A stretch of DNA of 64,000 nucleotides from Pseudohongiella spirulinae. Lineage in GTDB: Bacteria > Pseudomonadota > Gammaproteobacteria > Pseudomonadales > Pseudohongiellaceae. The stretch is taken from assembly GCF_001444425.1 (NCBI RefSeq), contig NZ_CP013189.1, forward strand, positions 992,001-1,056,000, read 5' to 3'. Both the position numbers and the translations under genes were made by a program. Of the stretch, positions 44,039-52,047 are shown piece after piece (within the stretch, counting starts at the first letter, position 1; each line of letters opens with the position of its first letter). The notes below the pieces were generated by a model. It had not been told where the DNA came from. It did no database searches and worked only from the letters and a program-made list of their open reading frames with translations.

Positions 44039-45397
44039 TCAGGATGCCATCACATCGGTGAGAGGGCGGGCTGTGCGCATTGATCCACTGCCAAACTCAC
44101 CAACCGGTGCGCCGGCCAGTTGCATGGCCGTCAAAGAAACCCGCGTTACTGACTCGCCGGGCGCATGCACATGGTGGCCTGCCTTGTGTCGGCCACCAGC
44201 ACCCCCGGCCAGCATCATGGGGATATTCTCGAGTGAGTGAATTTTGGCGTACCCGGTATCACTGAGCGCAAACACCAGACAGTTATCGAGCAGAGTGCCG
44301 TTACCTTCCTGAATGGCGTCCAGCTCTTCCAGAAAGGCACCAAAACCTTCCATTACCAGTCCTGCCAGTTTGCTGGTCTCTGGCTGATAACCCAATTGAG
44401 CATCAGTGGGTTCGTCGTGCGTAATCTGATGGTAGATTTTGCTCTGTCCCGGCACGTAGGTCTCTGACGTGCCGCCAGTGTGCACAAAGTTGAAGACACG
44501 GGATTGATCACAGGCCAGACCCATGGCCAGTAGTCTCGCCATAACACGCGTGTTGTTGTTAACGACATCGACCGAACCGGCACGTGCCAGCTCCGGCGGC
44601 ATATCCGGGATCATACAGGCTTCGCGAGGTTCGGGACGCTGCAGTTGCACGGCCAGTTGATTTTCCATTTCCCGCAACGAGGTGAAATACTGTTCCAGCT
44701 TGATCTGATCCTCGTGACCAACGCTGCGCATCAGCGCCTGACGCTGTTCAGTGACAGCCGACAACACGCTTTGTCTCAGCATGATAGACGGGTCGGGTGC
44801 CCAATGTTCACTATTGGGGTCCTGAAAGCCTTCACCAAAAAGACGCTGGTAGAGTGCCAGCGGCGACTGGTCCGGCGACGCAAACGTGGTGCCAGTCCGT
44901 GTGGAGTAGCTGATAGGGCGTCTTGAGATGGAGGCATCAATGTCCAGCACTTTGAAACGTGTGGCGCCACCGATGGTGTCGGCAATGCGCGTGTCCAGCG
45001 TCGGGGCGTCGAAGCTGCCGCTGGCGGCCGGGGCAACGCCAGACAGAATAGAGGCATGACCGCTCCAGTGCACCAGGTTCGGGCTGGTGTCAGGGATCGC
45101 GCGGAAACCGGAGAACACCGACACCTTGTGCTTGAACGCGGCGATGGCCTGTAGTTCGGGTGTGATCTCATAATCGAGCCCGACAGTTTCCGGTACCCAG
45201 CGCGTGCCGCCGGTGGGCGTATCGGTCAGCCCCAAACCCCAGAAATAGGTGCCAAAACGGGTGGGAATAGTGCTGCCATCGGCGTAGGCGTTGCCATTCT
45301 CGTTCAAAAACAAGTTCAACATTGGCAGCCCGACGCCAACTGTTGCACCACCCAGCATGCCTTTCAGAACCGAGCGACGATCAATTTTCTGTTTCAT
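44039..45397 (-). CDS. DUF1552 domain protein with Tat signal
   Basis: 452 residues. DRRSVLKGMLGGATVGVGLP is a twin-arginine signal. The mature region has FGTYFWGLGLTDTP, SVFSGFRAIPDTSPNLVHWSGHASILSGVAP, and TGTTFASPDQSPLALYQRLFG, matching DUF1552; the FSG...HW.GH...L.G pattern and FALSDTGYAKIHSLENIPMMLAGGAGG resemble the sulfatase/alkaline phosphatase-like (DUF1501-type) fold, so a hydrolase is possible. DUF1552 genes regularly sit beside DUF1592 genes, as here (21 bases apart). Substrate unknown. A GGGAGA ribosome site precedes the ATG. Confidence 0.85.
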   Translation of the reverse strand: MKQKIDRRSVLKGMLGGATVGVGLPMLNLFLNENGNAYADGSTIPTRFGTYFWGLGLTDTPTGGTRWVPETVGLDYEITPELQAIAAFKHKVSVFSGFRAIPDTSPNLVHWSGHASILSGVAPAASGSFDAPTLDTRIADTIGGATRFKVLDIDASISRRPISYSTRTGTTFASPDQSPLALYQRLFGEGFQDPNSEHWAPDPSIMLRQSVLSAVTEQRQALMRSVGHEDQIKLEQYFTSLREMENQLAVQLQRPEPREACMIPDMPPELARAGSVDVVNNNTRVMARLLAMGLACDQSRVFNFVHTGGTSETYVPGQSKIYHQITHDEPTDAQLGYQPETSKLAGLVMEGFGAFLEELDAIQEGNGTLLDNCLVFALSDTGYAKIHSLENIPMMLAGGAGGRHKAGHHVHAPGESVTRVSLTAMQLAGAPVGEFGSGSMRTARPLTDVMAS

Positions 45398-45418
45398 GAG
45401 TGTATCTCCCAGATTCGG

Positions 45419-47110
45419 TTAAGGCGCGGCTGAGCCGCTGGCCAGTTGTGTCGGCTGCGAAGGCAGTCCTTCGGGCAGAGTGACCGCAAAGAATGCGGGC
45501 GTACTGGCGATCTGCTTGAATAACGCCGGTACTTTATGACCGTTCTCCGCAAACTGTGCGACCTGGTCGTTGATATAGGCGCGTTGTGAGCCGCCGGGCA
45601 TCCGCGCGGTCCCATAAGCATAAACATTTCTGACCAGGCAGGAGGAGGCACGCGGATCGTTATATAAAAACTCACCAAGACCCTGCGCACCCACAAATTT
45701 ATTACCAAACAGATCCGCGCTGACGTCTATCAGTTGACCATTTTCATACTTGCGAATCTGTCCCAGACCATCAAAGTGTTCCAGCGCCAGGCCGGGCGGG
45801 TCACTGCGCTGATGGCAAACGATGCAGCCTGGATTACTCATGTGATCCAGCAGCCTTTCCCGTGAAGTGGCTGCATCACTGTCAACGACCGCAGAAAAAT
45901 CCACATCGGCGGGTGGTTCAGGCGTGTGCTCACACAGGAATATCTCATGCAGCTTGATACCCCGTAATGTCGGAGAGGAGCTGCCGGGGTGGGCGTATTG
46001 GGATAAAAAACCGACCTGGGAGAAAATGCCAGAGCGCTCGGCAGAATCCGGAAACGTATAGGGCGCCCATTCTTCGCTAGAGGTAAACGGCACCTGATAG
46101 ACTGCAGCCAGTGGCCGGTTCAGGAAGGTATCATTAGAGGTGAAAATTTCTCGATAGTCGCGCTCGCGGGTCACCAGCAGCTCCACCAGCGTTTTCACCA
46201 TTTGCTCTCGTGCACTATCGGCGACAAGCTGATTGAATTTGGGGTAGATGGACGCGTCCTTGACCATGCTGTCAAAACCGTCAATCTGCATCATGTCGAC
46301 CAGAAACGCCGTGATGCCATCCTCCACACGCGGTGATGAGCTCAGCCGCTCTACCTGGGCCTGCAGACCCTGTTCGGTGAACAGTTCACCGCTGCGCGCG
46401 GCTGCCAGCAGGGCGGCATCCGGGGTCGAATTCCAGAATAAAAATGACAGGCGCGCCGCCCGCGTATAGGCGTCCAGTCGCCATTGTCCGGCCTGCTGCG
46501 GATCTGGCTCCGCACGCTCCATTCGGAACAGGAACTCCGGTGCGGTCAGCAGACTGGCCAGTGCCAGTTGCAGCCCGGTGTGGAAGTCGCCGGTCTGTCG
46601 GGTTCCTGTGGCAGCTGTTGTCAGACGAGCATCCAGTTCAGCCGGCGTCACGGGGCGGCGGAACAGCAGTTCACCGTATTGGTTGATAAAGGTCGCCGCA
46701 CAGGCTTCATCAAAGTCAGTATTGGCCGCAGGGGTGCAGGGCATTAGCTCATCGCGCCTGGCCTCCGTCAGCGCCTGCGCAGCAATGTCCTGGGACAGGC
46801 TGAAAAATTGTTCAAAGCCCGCGGCGGTCATTGACAGCGTGGCGCTGCCCAGGGCCAGCAGACCCTGCTCGCGGCGTTCAGGTTCAAAGCGGGCATTGAT
46901 CACGATATCGTCACCGAAGATGTCGGCAATGCTCTGGCGATATTGCGCTTCGGAAAGCCGGCGAGTGGCAACAACCAGGGTGTTGTCGGTCGGCTGCGTG
47001 GCGGTGTTTGCCTCTGTGTCCGCGGCAAGCGAGGGCGCTGTCAATGCGGTCGACGCGAGCAAACTGAAGGTCAGTGGCCGGGCCAGCCACGACAGGATTG
47101 ATGTTTTCAT
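45419..47110 (-). CDS. DUF1592/DUF1588-type secreted protein with CxxCH motif
   Basis: 563 residues with a Sec signal (LLASTALTAPSLAA). RRLSEAQYRQSIADIFGDD is the DUF1587 region, ATFINQYGELLFRRPVTPAE the DUF1595 region, ARLSFLFWNSTPDAAL the DUF1592 region, and LRGIKLHEIFLCEH...CIVCHQRSDPPG the DUF1588 region, with DUF1585 at the end. CIVCH is a canonical haem-c attachment motif, so the protein may bind one c-type haem or use the cysteines as a metal or redox site. Proteins of this group are abundant in planctomycetes and some gammaproteobacteria; function is unknown. First gene of the unit. Confidence 0.88.
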   Translation of the reverse strand: MKTSILSWLARPLTFSLLASTALTAPSLAADTEANTATQPTDNTLVVATRRLSEAQYRQSIADIFGDDIVINARFEPERREQGLLALGSATLSMTAAGFEQFFSLSQDIAAQALTEARRDELMPCTPAANTDFDEACAATFINQYGELLFRRPVTPAELDARLTTAATGTRQTGDFHTGLQLALASLLTAPEFLFRMERAEPDPQQAGQWRLDAYTRAARLSFLFWNSTPDAALLAAARSGELFTEQGLQAQVERLSSSPRVEDGITAFLVDMMQIDGFDSMVKDASIYPKFNQLVADSAREQMVKTLVELLVTRERDYREIFTSNDTFLNRPLAAVYQVPFTSSEEWAPYTFPDSAERSGIFSQVGFLSQYAHPGSSSPTLRGIKLHEIFLCEHTPEPPADVDFSAVVDSDAATSRERLLDHMSNPGCIVCHQRSDPPGLALEHFDGLGQIRKYENGQLIDVSADLFGNKFVGAQGLGEFLYNDPRASSCLVRNVYAYGTARMPGGSQRAYINDQVAQFAENGHKVPALFKQIASTPAFFAVTLPEGLPSQPTQLASGSAAP

Positions 47111-47125
47111 TGTGTACCGACCTTT

Positions 47126-47155
47126 TTATGCGTTCTTATAAGTTCTTATGCGTTT
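47126..47155. repeat. Three tandem 10-bp repeats upstream of the DUF1592 operon
   Basis: 47126-47155 reads as TTATGCGTTC, TTATAAGTTC, TTATGCGTTT: three near-identical 10-mers in register, starting 15 bases upstream of the start codon at 47110. A 10-bp period equals one helical turn. It may be a regulator-binding array or chance; the rest of 47156-47386 is AT-rich leader and promoter-like sequence with no gene. Confidence 0.6.
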
Positions 47156-47386
47156 TTTTTTATCTGTTTTGGGTGTCGTGCCGGGTTTTTGATCTTGTCT
47201 CGTTAATCTATACAGGATCCGTATTGCTGAGATTATTTGGAAAATATCAGAAAAACTAAATTTTCCTGATAATCGTCAGTCTACCGGCTGGTGGGGGGAT
47301 GTCAATATGTGTGTCGAGGGTATTTAGTCCTGGGGATCGTGCCGTGAAGGCGGGTGATGCAAGTGGATGTTTTTCCCGGGTCCAAA

Positions 47387-47845
47387 TTATGAAATGGCTT
47401 CGTATCCATCTCTCGCCAATGCCTGCCACTTGCGCTGCCGGTGCCAATAAAACCCCTGAGCATACAGCCAGATCAGGGGCGTCAGTATGCCGGCATCAAT
47501 ATCCACGGTATCGCGATAGTGCACACCGTTTTCTTTCTGTGAGATGGTGATGCGGTGATCCCAGGTTTTAATCAGACCGCTGTAACCATTGTCGCGTACA
47601 ACAAAGGCGTCGTCCGAGGGGATCAGCGAGATGACAATGGCCTGGCGTCCAAACGGAATCAGGCCGAACAGTTTCAGCTTGACCCAGTATGTACCTTCAG
47701 ACCAGGTGTCGGGAAAGGTGGGCGGGTCGACCGCAGTGAAGGTGATCATTGGGGTGGAGATGTGCCTGAACAAGCGTGGCGTGCGCACCGCTGCAATGGC
47801 CTGCTCCACTGTGCCGCTCAGCACGCACTGACGGTCGACTCTCAT
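47387..47845 (-). CDS. SRPBCC-like protein of unknown function
   Basis: 152 residues, no signal peptide. The start VDRQCVLSGTVEQAIAAVRTPRLFRHISTP and the pattern TWSEGTYWVKLKLFGLIPFG...HYRDTVDIDAGILTPLIWLYAQGFYWHRQRKWQALAR match the helix-grip (START/SRPBCC) fold, which binds a hydrophobic ligand in a cavity. The ligand is unknown. A short 57-codon open frame ends six bases upstream in the same direction. Confidence 0.75.
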   Translation of the reverse strand: MRVDRQCVLSGTVEQAIAAVRTPRLFRHISTPMITFTAVDPPTFPDTWSEGTYWVKLKLFGLIPFGRQAIVISLIPSDDAFVVRDNGYSGLIKTWDHRITISQKENGVHYRDTVDIDAGILTPLIWLYAQGFYWHRQRKWQALARDGYEAIS

Positions 47846-47851
47846 ACGTTC

Positions 47852-48025
47852 TCATTCCAGACCAAACCAGACACTGCCGATTGTCACGGTAATACCGTTC
47901 ACAGGCAATACCTGTGGAGAGTTGTTCAGCAGAAAGCGCGTTTGCGACACGTCTGTCCTGCGATGCTCGGCACAAACTCGAAACGCTGCTGCGCCATCAT
48001 TAACGACCAGCAGCCAATATGTCAT
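47852..48025 (-). CDS. Possible 57-residue small protein upstream of the SRPBCC gene
   Basis: An ATG at 48025 opens a frame to the TGA at 47852: it begins MTYWLLVVNDGAAAFRVCAE and ends in IGSVWFGLE. It is six bases before the SRPBCC start, as in an operon. An AAGGT lies 12 bases before the ATG, rather far. No family is recognised and it may be non-coding. Confidence 0.4.
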   Translation of the reverse strand: MTYWLLVVNDGAAAFRVCAEHRRTDVSQTRFLLNNSPQVLPVNGITVTIGSVWFGLE

Positions 48026-48044
48026 CAATAAAACTTTACCTTAA

Positions 48045-48084
48045 GTCAAATATACTTGACATCAGTTGCGCGCCTGAATACAGT
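48045..48084 (+). promoter_or_regulatory. Promoter with overlapping palindrome before the membrane protein/XRE pair
   Basis: TTGACA at 48056-48061 and TACAGT at 48079-48084, 17 bases apart, form a plausible sigma-70 promoter for the gene at 48128. GTCAA at 48045-48049 and TTGAC at 48056-48060 form a palindrome around six bases (GTCAAATATACTTGAC) that overlaps the -35 element. It is a natural operator for the XRE repressor encoded in the same operon. Confidence 0.5.
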
Positions 48085-48127
48085 CTCAATGTAAAGGTTG
48101 TTTTACATCAAGGCAAAGGATGATGAC

Positions 48128-48544
48128 ATGAATTCAAATCAGAATAGTTCCTATGAATCTCGCATCGCAACAATGACCCGCACCCTGGCTGTCTGGACGG
48201 GCATCTGGGTGGCAAGCTGTGCCGTTCTGGCTTTTGGCCCCAGATTCCTCTGGGCAGAAAGCACTGCAATCACTCTGGCCGCTGTATTGCTGAATGGTCT
48301 GGCTGGCATCGCCATGGTGCTTGCCAACAAAAAGCACATTGCCAGTCTGGATGAAATGCACAAGCAAATTACTCTGGAGTCAATGGGTATCACGCTGGGG
48401 GTGGGTCTTATTGTCAGCATTCCGTATTCACTGATGGATGCCTACGACGTGATCGCGTTTGATGCGGAAATTGCCCATCTGGTCATTATCATGGGACTTA
48501 CCTATCTGGTCTCAACGATCTGGCGTGTCGGGAGTTTTCGATGA
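48128..48544 (+). CDS. Small membrane protein, partner of XRE regulator
   Basis: 138 residues from the ATG at 48128, with AAAGGA just upstream; a TTG at 48098 is rejected. Four hydrophobic segments are visible (VWTGIWVASCAVLAFGP, AITLAAVLLNGLAGIAMVLA, MGITLGVGLIVSIPYSLM, HLVIIMGLTYLVSTIW). No family recognised. Its stop overlaps the XRE gene start (ATGA), a layout common to small membrane proteins controlled by YozG-type regulators. Confidence 0.75.
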   Translation: MNSNQNSSYESRIATMTRTLAVWTGIWVASCAVLAFGPRFLWAESTAITLAAVLLNGLAGIAMVLANKKHIASLDEMHKQITLESMGITLGVGLIVSIPYSLMDAYDVIAFDAEIAHLVIIMGLTYLVSTIWRVGSFR

Positions 48545-48762
48545 AAAATCGGCTGAAAGTGTTGCGCGCGGAACGGGACTGGACCCAGGCGCAACTGGCG
48601 GAAGCTTTGCAGGTATCACGTCAGACCGTCAACGCCATCGAAAAGGGCAAGTTCGATCCCAGTCTGCCGCTGGCATTCCGGGCCGCGCGGTTGTTCGGCC
48701 TGCCGATTGAGCAGATATTCAGTGACGACCGTGCTGACGTCGGCGACGATGTCGATTTGTAG
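48541..48762 (+). CDS. XRE/Cro-family small transcriptional regulator (YozG-like)
   Basis: 73 residues. The whole protein is a helix-turn-helix: RLKVLRAERDWTQAQLAEAL followed by QVSRQTVNAIEKGKFDPSLPLAFRAARLFGLPIEQIF. It is typical of short YozG-like regulators that pair with membrane proteins. The start overlaps the membrane gene stop by four bases. It probably represses its own operon through the palindrome at 48045-48060. Confidence 0.9.
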   Translation: MKNRLKVLRAERDWTQAQLAEALQVSRQTVNAIEKGKFDPSLPLAFRAARLFGLPIEQIFSDDRADVGDDVDL

Positions 48763-49005
48763 TTTGTTAATGGTGGGTCCTGTAGTGCCTTGAAGTAACG
48801 ATCAGTCTAAATCATTATGCTCCAGGTTTCGCTCTTGAATCACAGTCGATTGGAAGGGTTTCTTACAAGTTGCCGGTTTGACCAGACAGTTGACTGCCTT
48901 GTATTCAGCCGCGCATCAGTTGCTTTGTTGGCGCCCGGTTGCCACCATGAGTGCCCAACAGAGTCGAGATTAGATACTGTTCGAACGAGAGATGGCTTAA
49001 CTTAG

Positions 49006-49035
49006 TTGTTAGGTTATTGACTTTAAGGTTATATT
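49006..49035 (+). promoter_or_regulatory. Possible promoter of the 49072 membrane protein gene
   Basis: TTGTTA at 49006-49011 and TATATT at 49030-49035 are 18 bases apart, 37 bases before the start codon. The preceding stretch 48763-49005 shows no convincing gene or structure. Confidence 0.35.
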
Positions 49036-49071
49036 CAGCACTCTCTGAACAAGAATAAAAAGGAGATGGCT

Positions 49072-49833
49072 ATGGATACTTCGGATACAGTCGCGCCGGA
49101 AATGGTTCCTCCTGCCCATCGCGATGGTAACTCCGGCGGCAGGCATAAACCGGAGCGTCGTTTTTACATGGGCGTCGCACTGGCGCTTTTTATGATGGTG
49201 CTGGTGGGGTTCTGGCCCAGCTATTTTTCTCTGATCTTCGGCGAGCCTGTCGCGAGACCCCTGATTATGCATGTACATGGTGTCATTTTTACTGGCTGGA
49301 TGCTGCTTTTGCTGCTTCAGGTCGGGTTGGTGGCTATGGGAAGGGTTGATCTCCATCGCAATGTCGGTACATTCGGCATAGCTTATGGTATTGCAGTACT
49401 ATTGCTGGGAGTTGCCGTCAGTTTTATTGCGCCGGCTCTGCACGTTCAGTCTGGTAACTGGTCACTGGATCAGGCTGCCGGATTTCTGATCTTTCCGTTG
49501 GGCGATATGATTCTGTTTGCAGGATTTTTCGGCGCTGCCGTTGTCAGGCGCAGCCAGCGTGAGGCACATAAACGCCTGATGCTGGCGGCAACCATAGCAC
49601 TGGCATTCGCCGCTGTTGCGCGCATGGAAATTCAGGCGCCGTGGCTGTTTTTCTTCGTCTGGGTATCGCCGTTGTTGGCGGGAATGGCATTCGACCTCTA
49701 TCGTCGCCGTCATGTTCATAGGGTTTACCTGATCAGTTTTGCCGTCTTCCTGGTATTTTTTCTGCGTCTGTTTATGGTGGAGTCCGAAATCTGGTTACGC
49801 ATTGGCAGGCCGATGTTGTCGCCGTTTCTGTAA
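49072..49833 (+). CDS. Multi-pass membrane protein of unknown function with conserved histidines
   Basis: 253 residues from the ATG at 49072, six bases after AGGAG; an in-frame ATG at 49066 is too close to that site. About seven hydrophobic segments start near residue 33. Histidines sit at segment edges: MHVHGVIFTGW, GRVDLHRNVGT and EAHKRLMLAAT. This spacing is reminiscent of haem-b membrane cytochromes, but binding is only a guess. Related proteins are annotated as hypothetical. It stands alone; the convergent metallopeptidase operon ends 112 bases downstream. Confidence 0.75.
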   Translation: MDTSDTVAPEMVPPAHRDGNSGGRHKPERRFYMGVALALFMMVLVGFWPSYFSLIFGEPVARPLIMHVHGVIFTGWMLLLLLQVGLVAMGRVDLHRNVGTFGIAYGIAVLLLGVAVSFIAPALHVQSGNWSLDQAAGFLIFPLGDMILFAGFFGAAVVRRSQREAHKRLMLAATIALAFAAVARMEIQAPWLFFFVWVSPLLAGMAFDLYRRRHVHRVYLISFAVFLVFFLRLFMVESEIWLRIGRPMLSPFL

Positions 49834-49945
49834 TTTTTGTTGATGCTCGAAGGTTAAGGTTGTCAATGAAAAGGGTTGGCTTTGTGACCTTTTATCACAT
49901 ACATGGGTGTCTTAGGGTTGCGTCAAAGGGGAGTGTTTCATAAGC

Positions 49946-51067
49946 CTACTCAATGACCCGATGCACCATATACATTTTGCGAAGCGAGTCTACGGTCAGC
50001 ACGAAGGGATAGCTGTCCGGCTGTCCCATGCTGCGGGCCAGTACGTTCAGCACACTGCTGAGTCTGACCCATTGGTTTGCGCGTTCCAGAAACGTCAACA
50101 TTGATTGTGGATTGGCAGAGTGAAAAGGGCAGTTCGCAAGATCACGGGCCGTAAAGGGATCGGTCTGAATACTGAGCGCCGCGGCGTCAATGCCAAACTG
50201 TTCAGCTGCGCTCAGGGTGTCCGTCATATGCAGGTAGTGCGCCCAGGTTTCTGCCCAGTCCTCCCAGGGGTGGGATGCGGCATAACTGCTGATGTAGTGG
50301 CTTTGCCAGTCTGACGGCGGTCCGGCGTTGTAGTGATTCTGCAGAGCCTCCGTATAATCCATGCGTTCATCGCCGAACAGGTTTCGATAAATGGGCAGCC
50401 AATCAGTATGCAGCACCAGCCTGTCCCAGTAATAGTGGCCTGACTCGTGGCGAAAATGACCGAGCAGTGTTCTATAGGGTTCACGCATCTGCTGACGAAT
50501 CTGTTCACGGAAAGCAGGATCGGCTTCTGCGATATCGAGCGTGATGATTCCGCCCTGATGACCCGTGACGGGCACATCCTGGCCTGGCTGCCAGCGCAAT
50601 AATTCAAATCCAAGCCCATGGGCCGGATCCATCTGGCGCGTCTGCACCGGCAGCCCCAGGATCAAGAGCTGTGCAATCAGGCGGCGCTTGGCTATCTCGC
50701 ACAAGCGCCAATAATCTGCGTTACCCGCTTGAGTCAGGTCAGGGATGGTCACATTGGTGGCGCAGGCCAGACACAGGTCAACCGCACTGTTCTGGTCAAG
50801 GCTGCCGGTAACCAGCCAGTTGCACTGTGCAGGTGAATCGACGTTGGCACAACGCCGATAAGTATCAATTATTCTAAGGCTGCTGCTTTTGTCATCATGC
50901 AGAATCCAGCGCCCGGCTTCCTCGGCAGGCAACAGGCTGTGAATACGTCCGTGTTCCGGATGGAAAGCCAGTGCTGAGCCACAGCGCAGGCAGACACTGT
51001 TATCAAAGAAAACCACTTGTCCGCACTGGCAGTGCTGGCGGTGACTGTATGAGCTGAAATGGGTCAT
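49946..51067 (-). CDS. Zinc-ribbon putative metallopeptidase (Peptidase_Mx-like)
   Basis: 373 residues, no signal peptide. A zinc ribbon lies at the N-terminus (CQCGQVVFFDNSVCLRCG, with Cys13, 15, 26 and 29) with more cysteines near 100-130. FRHESGHYYWD (near residue 207) gives an HExxH zinc-protease site, and EDWAETWAHYLHMTDTL supplies the likely third ligand. This matches the family called putative zinc-binding metallopeptidase. It begins three bases after the alpha-E gene, so the operon is ATP-grasp, alpha-E, peptidase. The peptidase may trim or release the product made by the other enzymes (inference). Confidence 0.88.
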   Translation of the reverse strand: MTHFSSYSHRQHCQCGQVVFFDNSVCLRCGSALAFHPEHGRIHSLLPAEEAGRWILHDDKSSSLRIIDTYRRCANVDSPAQCNWLVTGSLDQNSAVDLCLACATNVTIPDLTQAGNADYWRLCEIAKRRLIAQLLILGLPVQTRQMDPAHGLGFELLRWQPGQDVPVTGHQGGIITLDIAEADPAFREQIRQQMREPYRTLLGHFRHESGHYYWDRLVLHTDWLPIYRNLFGDERMDYTEALQNHYNAGPPSDWQSHYISSYAASHPWEDWAETWAHYLHMTDTLSAAEQFGIDAAALSIQTDPFTARDLANCPFHSANPQSMLTFLERANQWVRLSSVLNVLARSMGQPDSYPFVLTVDSLRKMYMVHRVIE

Positions 51068-51070
51068 CGC

Positions 51071-52045
51071 TTATGCTGTTTGACTTTGTGAATTGTCGGC
51101 CGGGCTCTCATGAACGCTTGCGAAATAAGTTGCAGCCAACGCATCATGCAGTTCAATAAAGTCCAGTTGAATGTCATCAACAAAGGCGTGCAGCCGTTCC
51201 GGCTCGCTGGCAAGCAAGGGGATGTCGGCGGCCGCTAGATGCTGACGGCAGGTCTCCACTTCATTTAACACGCGATCATGACGCGGCAGTGTCAACAGGG
51301 CATTGGCAAAACGTTCCAGACAGGTGCCGACTGCGCGCGGGAACTGCCGATCCTGTAGCAGGAAACTCAATACATCCGGTCCGCGAATACGCAGGCGAAC
51401 GTGCTGGCGATACATCTGATAACCGCTGAGTGATTTCAGTACACTCATCCACTGGATGTTCTCAAAAGGAGTCAGTTCTCCCGGACTACGGGGTAGCAGG
51501 TTGCCGGAGCGCACATCGATGATTCGGGTAATCATGTCGGCGCGTTCCAGTTGGCGACCCAGCATCAGAAAGGTGCGTGCCTGGGTGTAACTCAGTGTGC
51601 CTTCGATCAGCCCGTTGACGGTCTGGCAACTGCGAATGACTCGTGTCAAAAACGCGTCTCGCTTGCGAGGTGTGATGCCGGATTCAACCTGATCACGTAC
51701 GGACAGGTAGAGTTGATTGATTTCTTCCCAGATTTCTCTGGGAATCACATCCCGCGTGGTGCGCAGATTCTCGCGAGCCGCGGCCAGTGACCGAATGATA
51801 GAGCCAGGATAGCGTTGATCACCGCAGATAAAGGACAGCACACTGCTTTCATCATGATTGCTGTAAAGCTCATCAAACAGGTCGGCATTGCCGGTGATGG
51901 CGATAATTTCTGTCCAGCCCAGCTTTGTGGATCTCGGCAAATCCAGCAGCAGGTTACTGTTAACGCTGAGCAGTCGAGCCGTGCCTTCTGCCCGTTCAAT
52001 GTAGCGCGCCAGCCAGTATATATTTTCGGCGACTCTGGATAACAT
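51071..52045 (-). CDS. Alpha-E domain protein (DUF403)
   Basis: 324 residues, all predicted helical. The start MLSRVAENIYWLARYIERAE is the alpha-E signature with conserved Glu and Arg; TRVIRSCQTVNGLIEGTLSY and FLMLGRQLERADMITRIIDV follow. Alpha-E proteins are known only from their tight linkage or fusion with circularly permuted ATP-grasp enzymes and are thought to be helical partners in the same pathway. It starts two bases after the ATP-grasp stop and is followed three bases later by the metallopeptidase. Confidence 0.92.
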   Translation of the reverse strand: MLSRVAENIYWLARYIERAEGTARLLSVNSNLLLDLPRSTKLGWTEIIAITGNADLFDELYSNHDESSVLSFICGDQRYPGSIIRSLAAARENLRTTRDVIPREIWEEINQLYLSVRDQVESGITPRKRDAFLTRVIRSCQTVNGLIEGTLSYTQARTFLMLGRQLERADMITRIIDVRSGNLLPRSPGELTPFENIQWMSVLKSLSGYQMYRQHVRLRIRGPDVLSFLLQDRQFPRAVGTCLERFANALLTLPRHDRVLNEVETCRQHLAAADIPLLASEPERLHAFVDDIQLDFIELHDALAATYFASVHESPADNSQSQTA

Positions 52046-52047
52046 GG

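Noticed and set aside
48817-49005. Open frame of 62 codons before the membrane protein gene
   Set aside because: No ribosome site, no recognisable pattern, composition unlike neighbouring genes.
48995-49020. TTAAC...GTTAGG resembling an integron attC end
   Set aside because: No matching second half, no characteristic long imperfect palindrome and no integrase or cassette array nearby.
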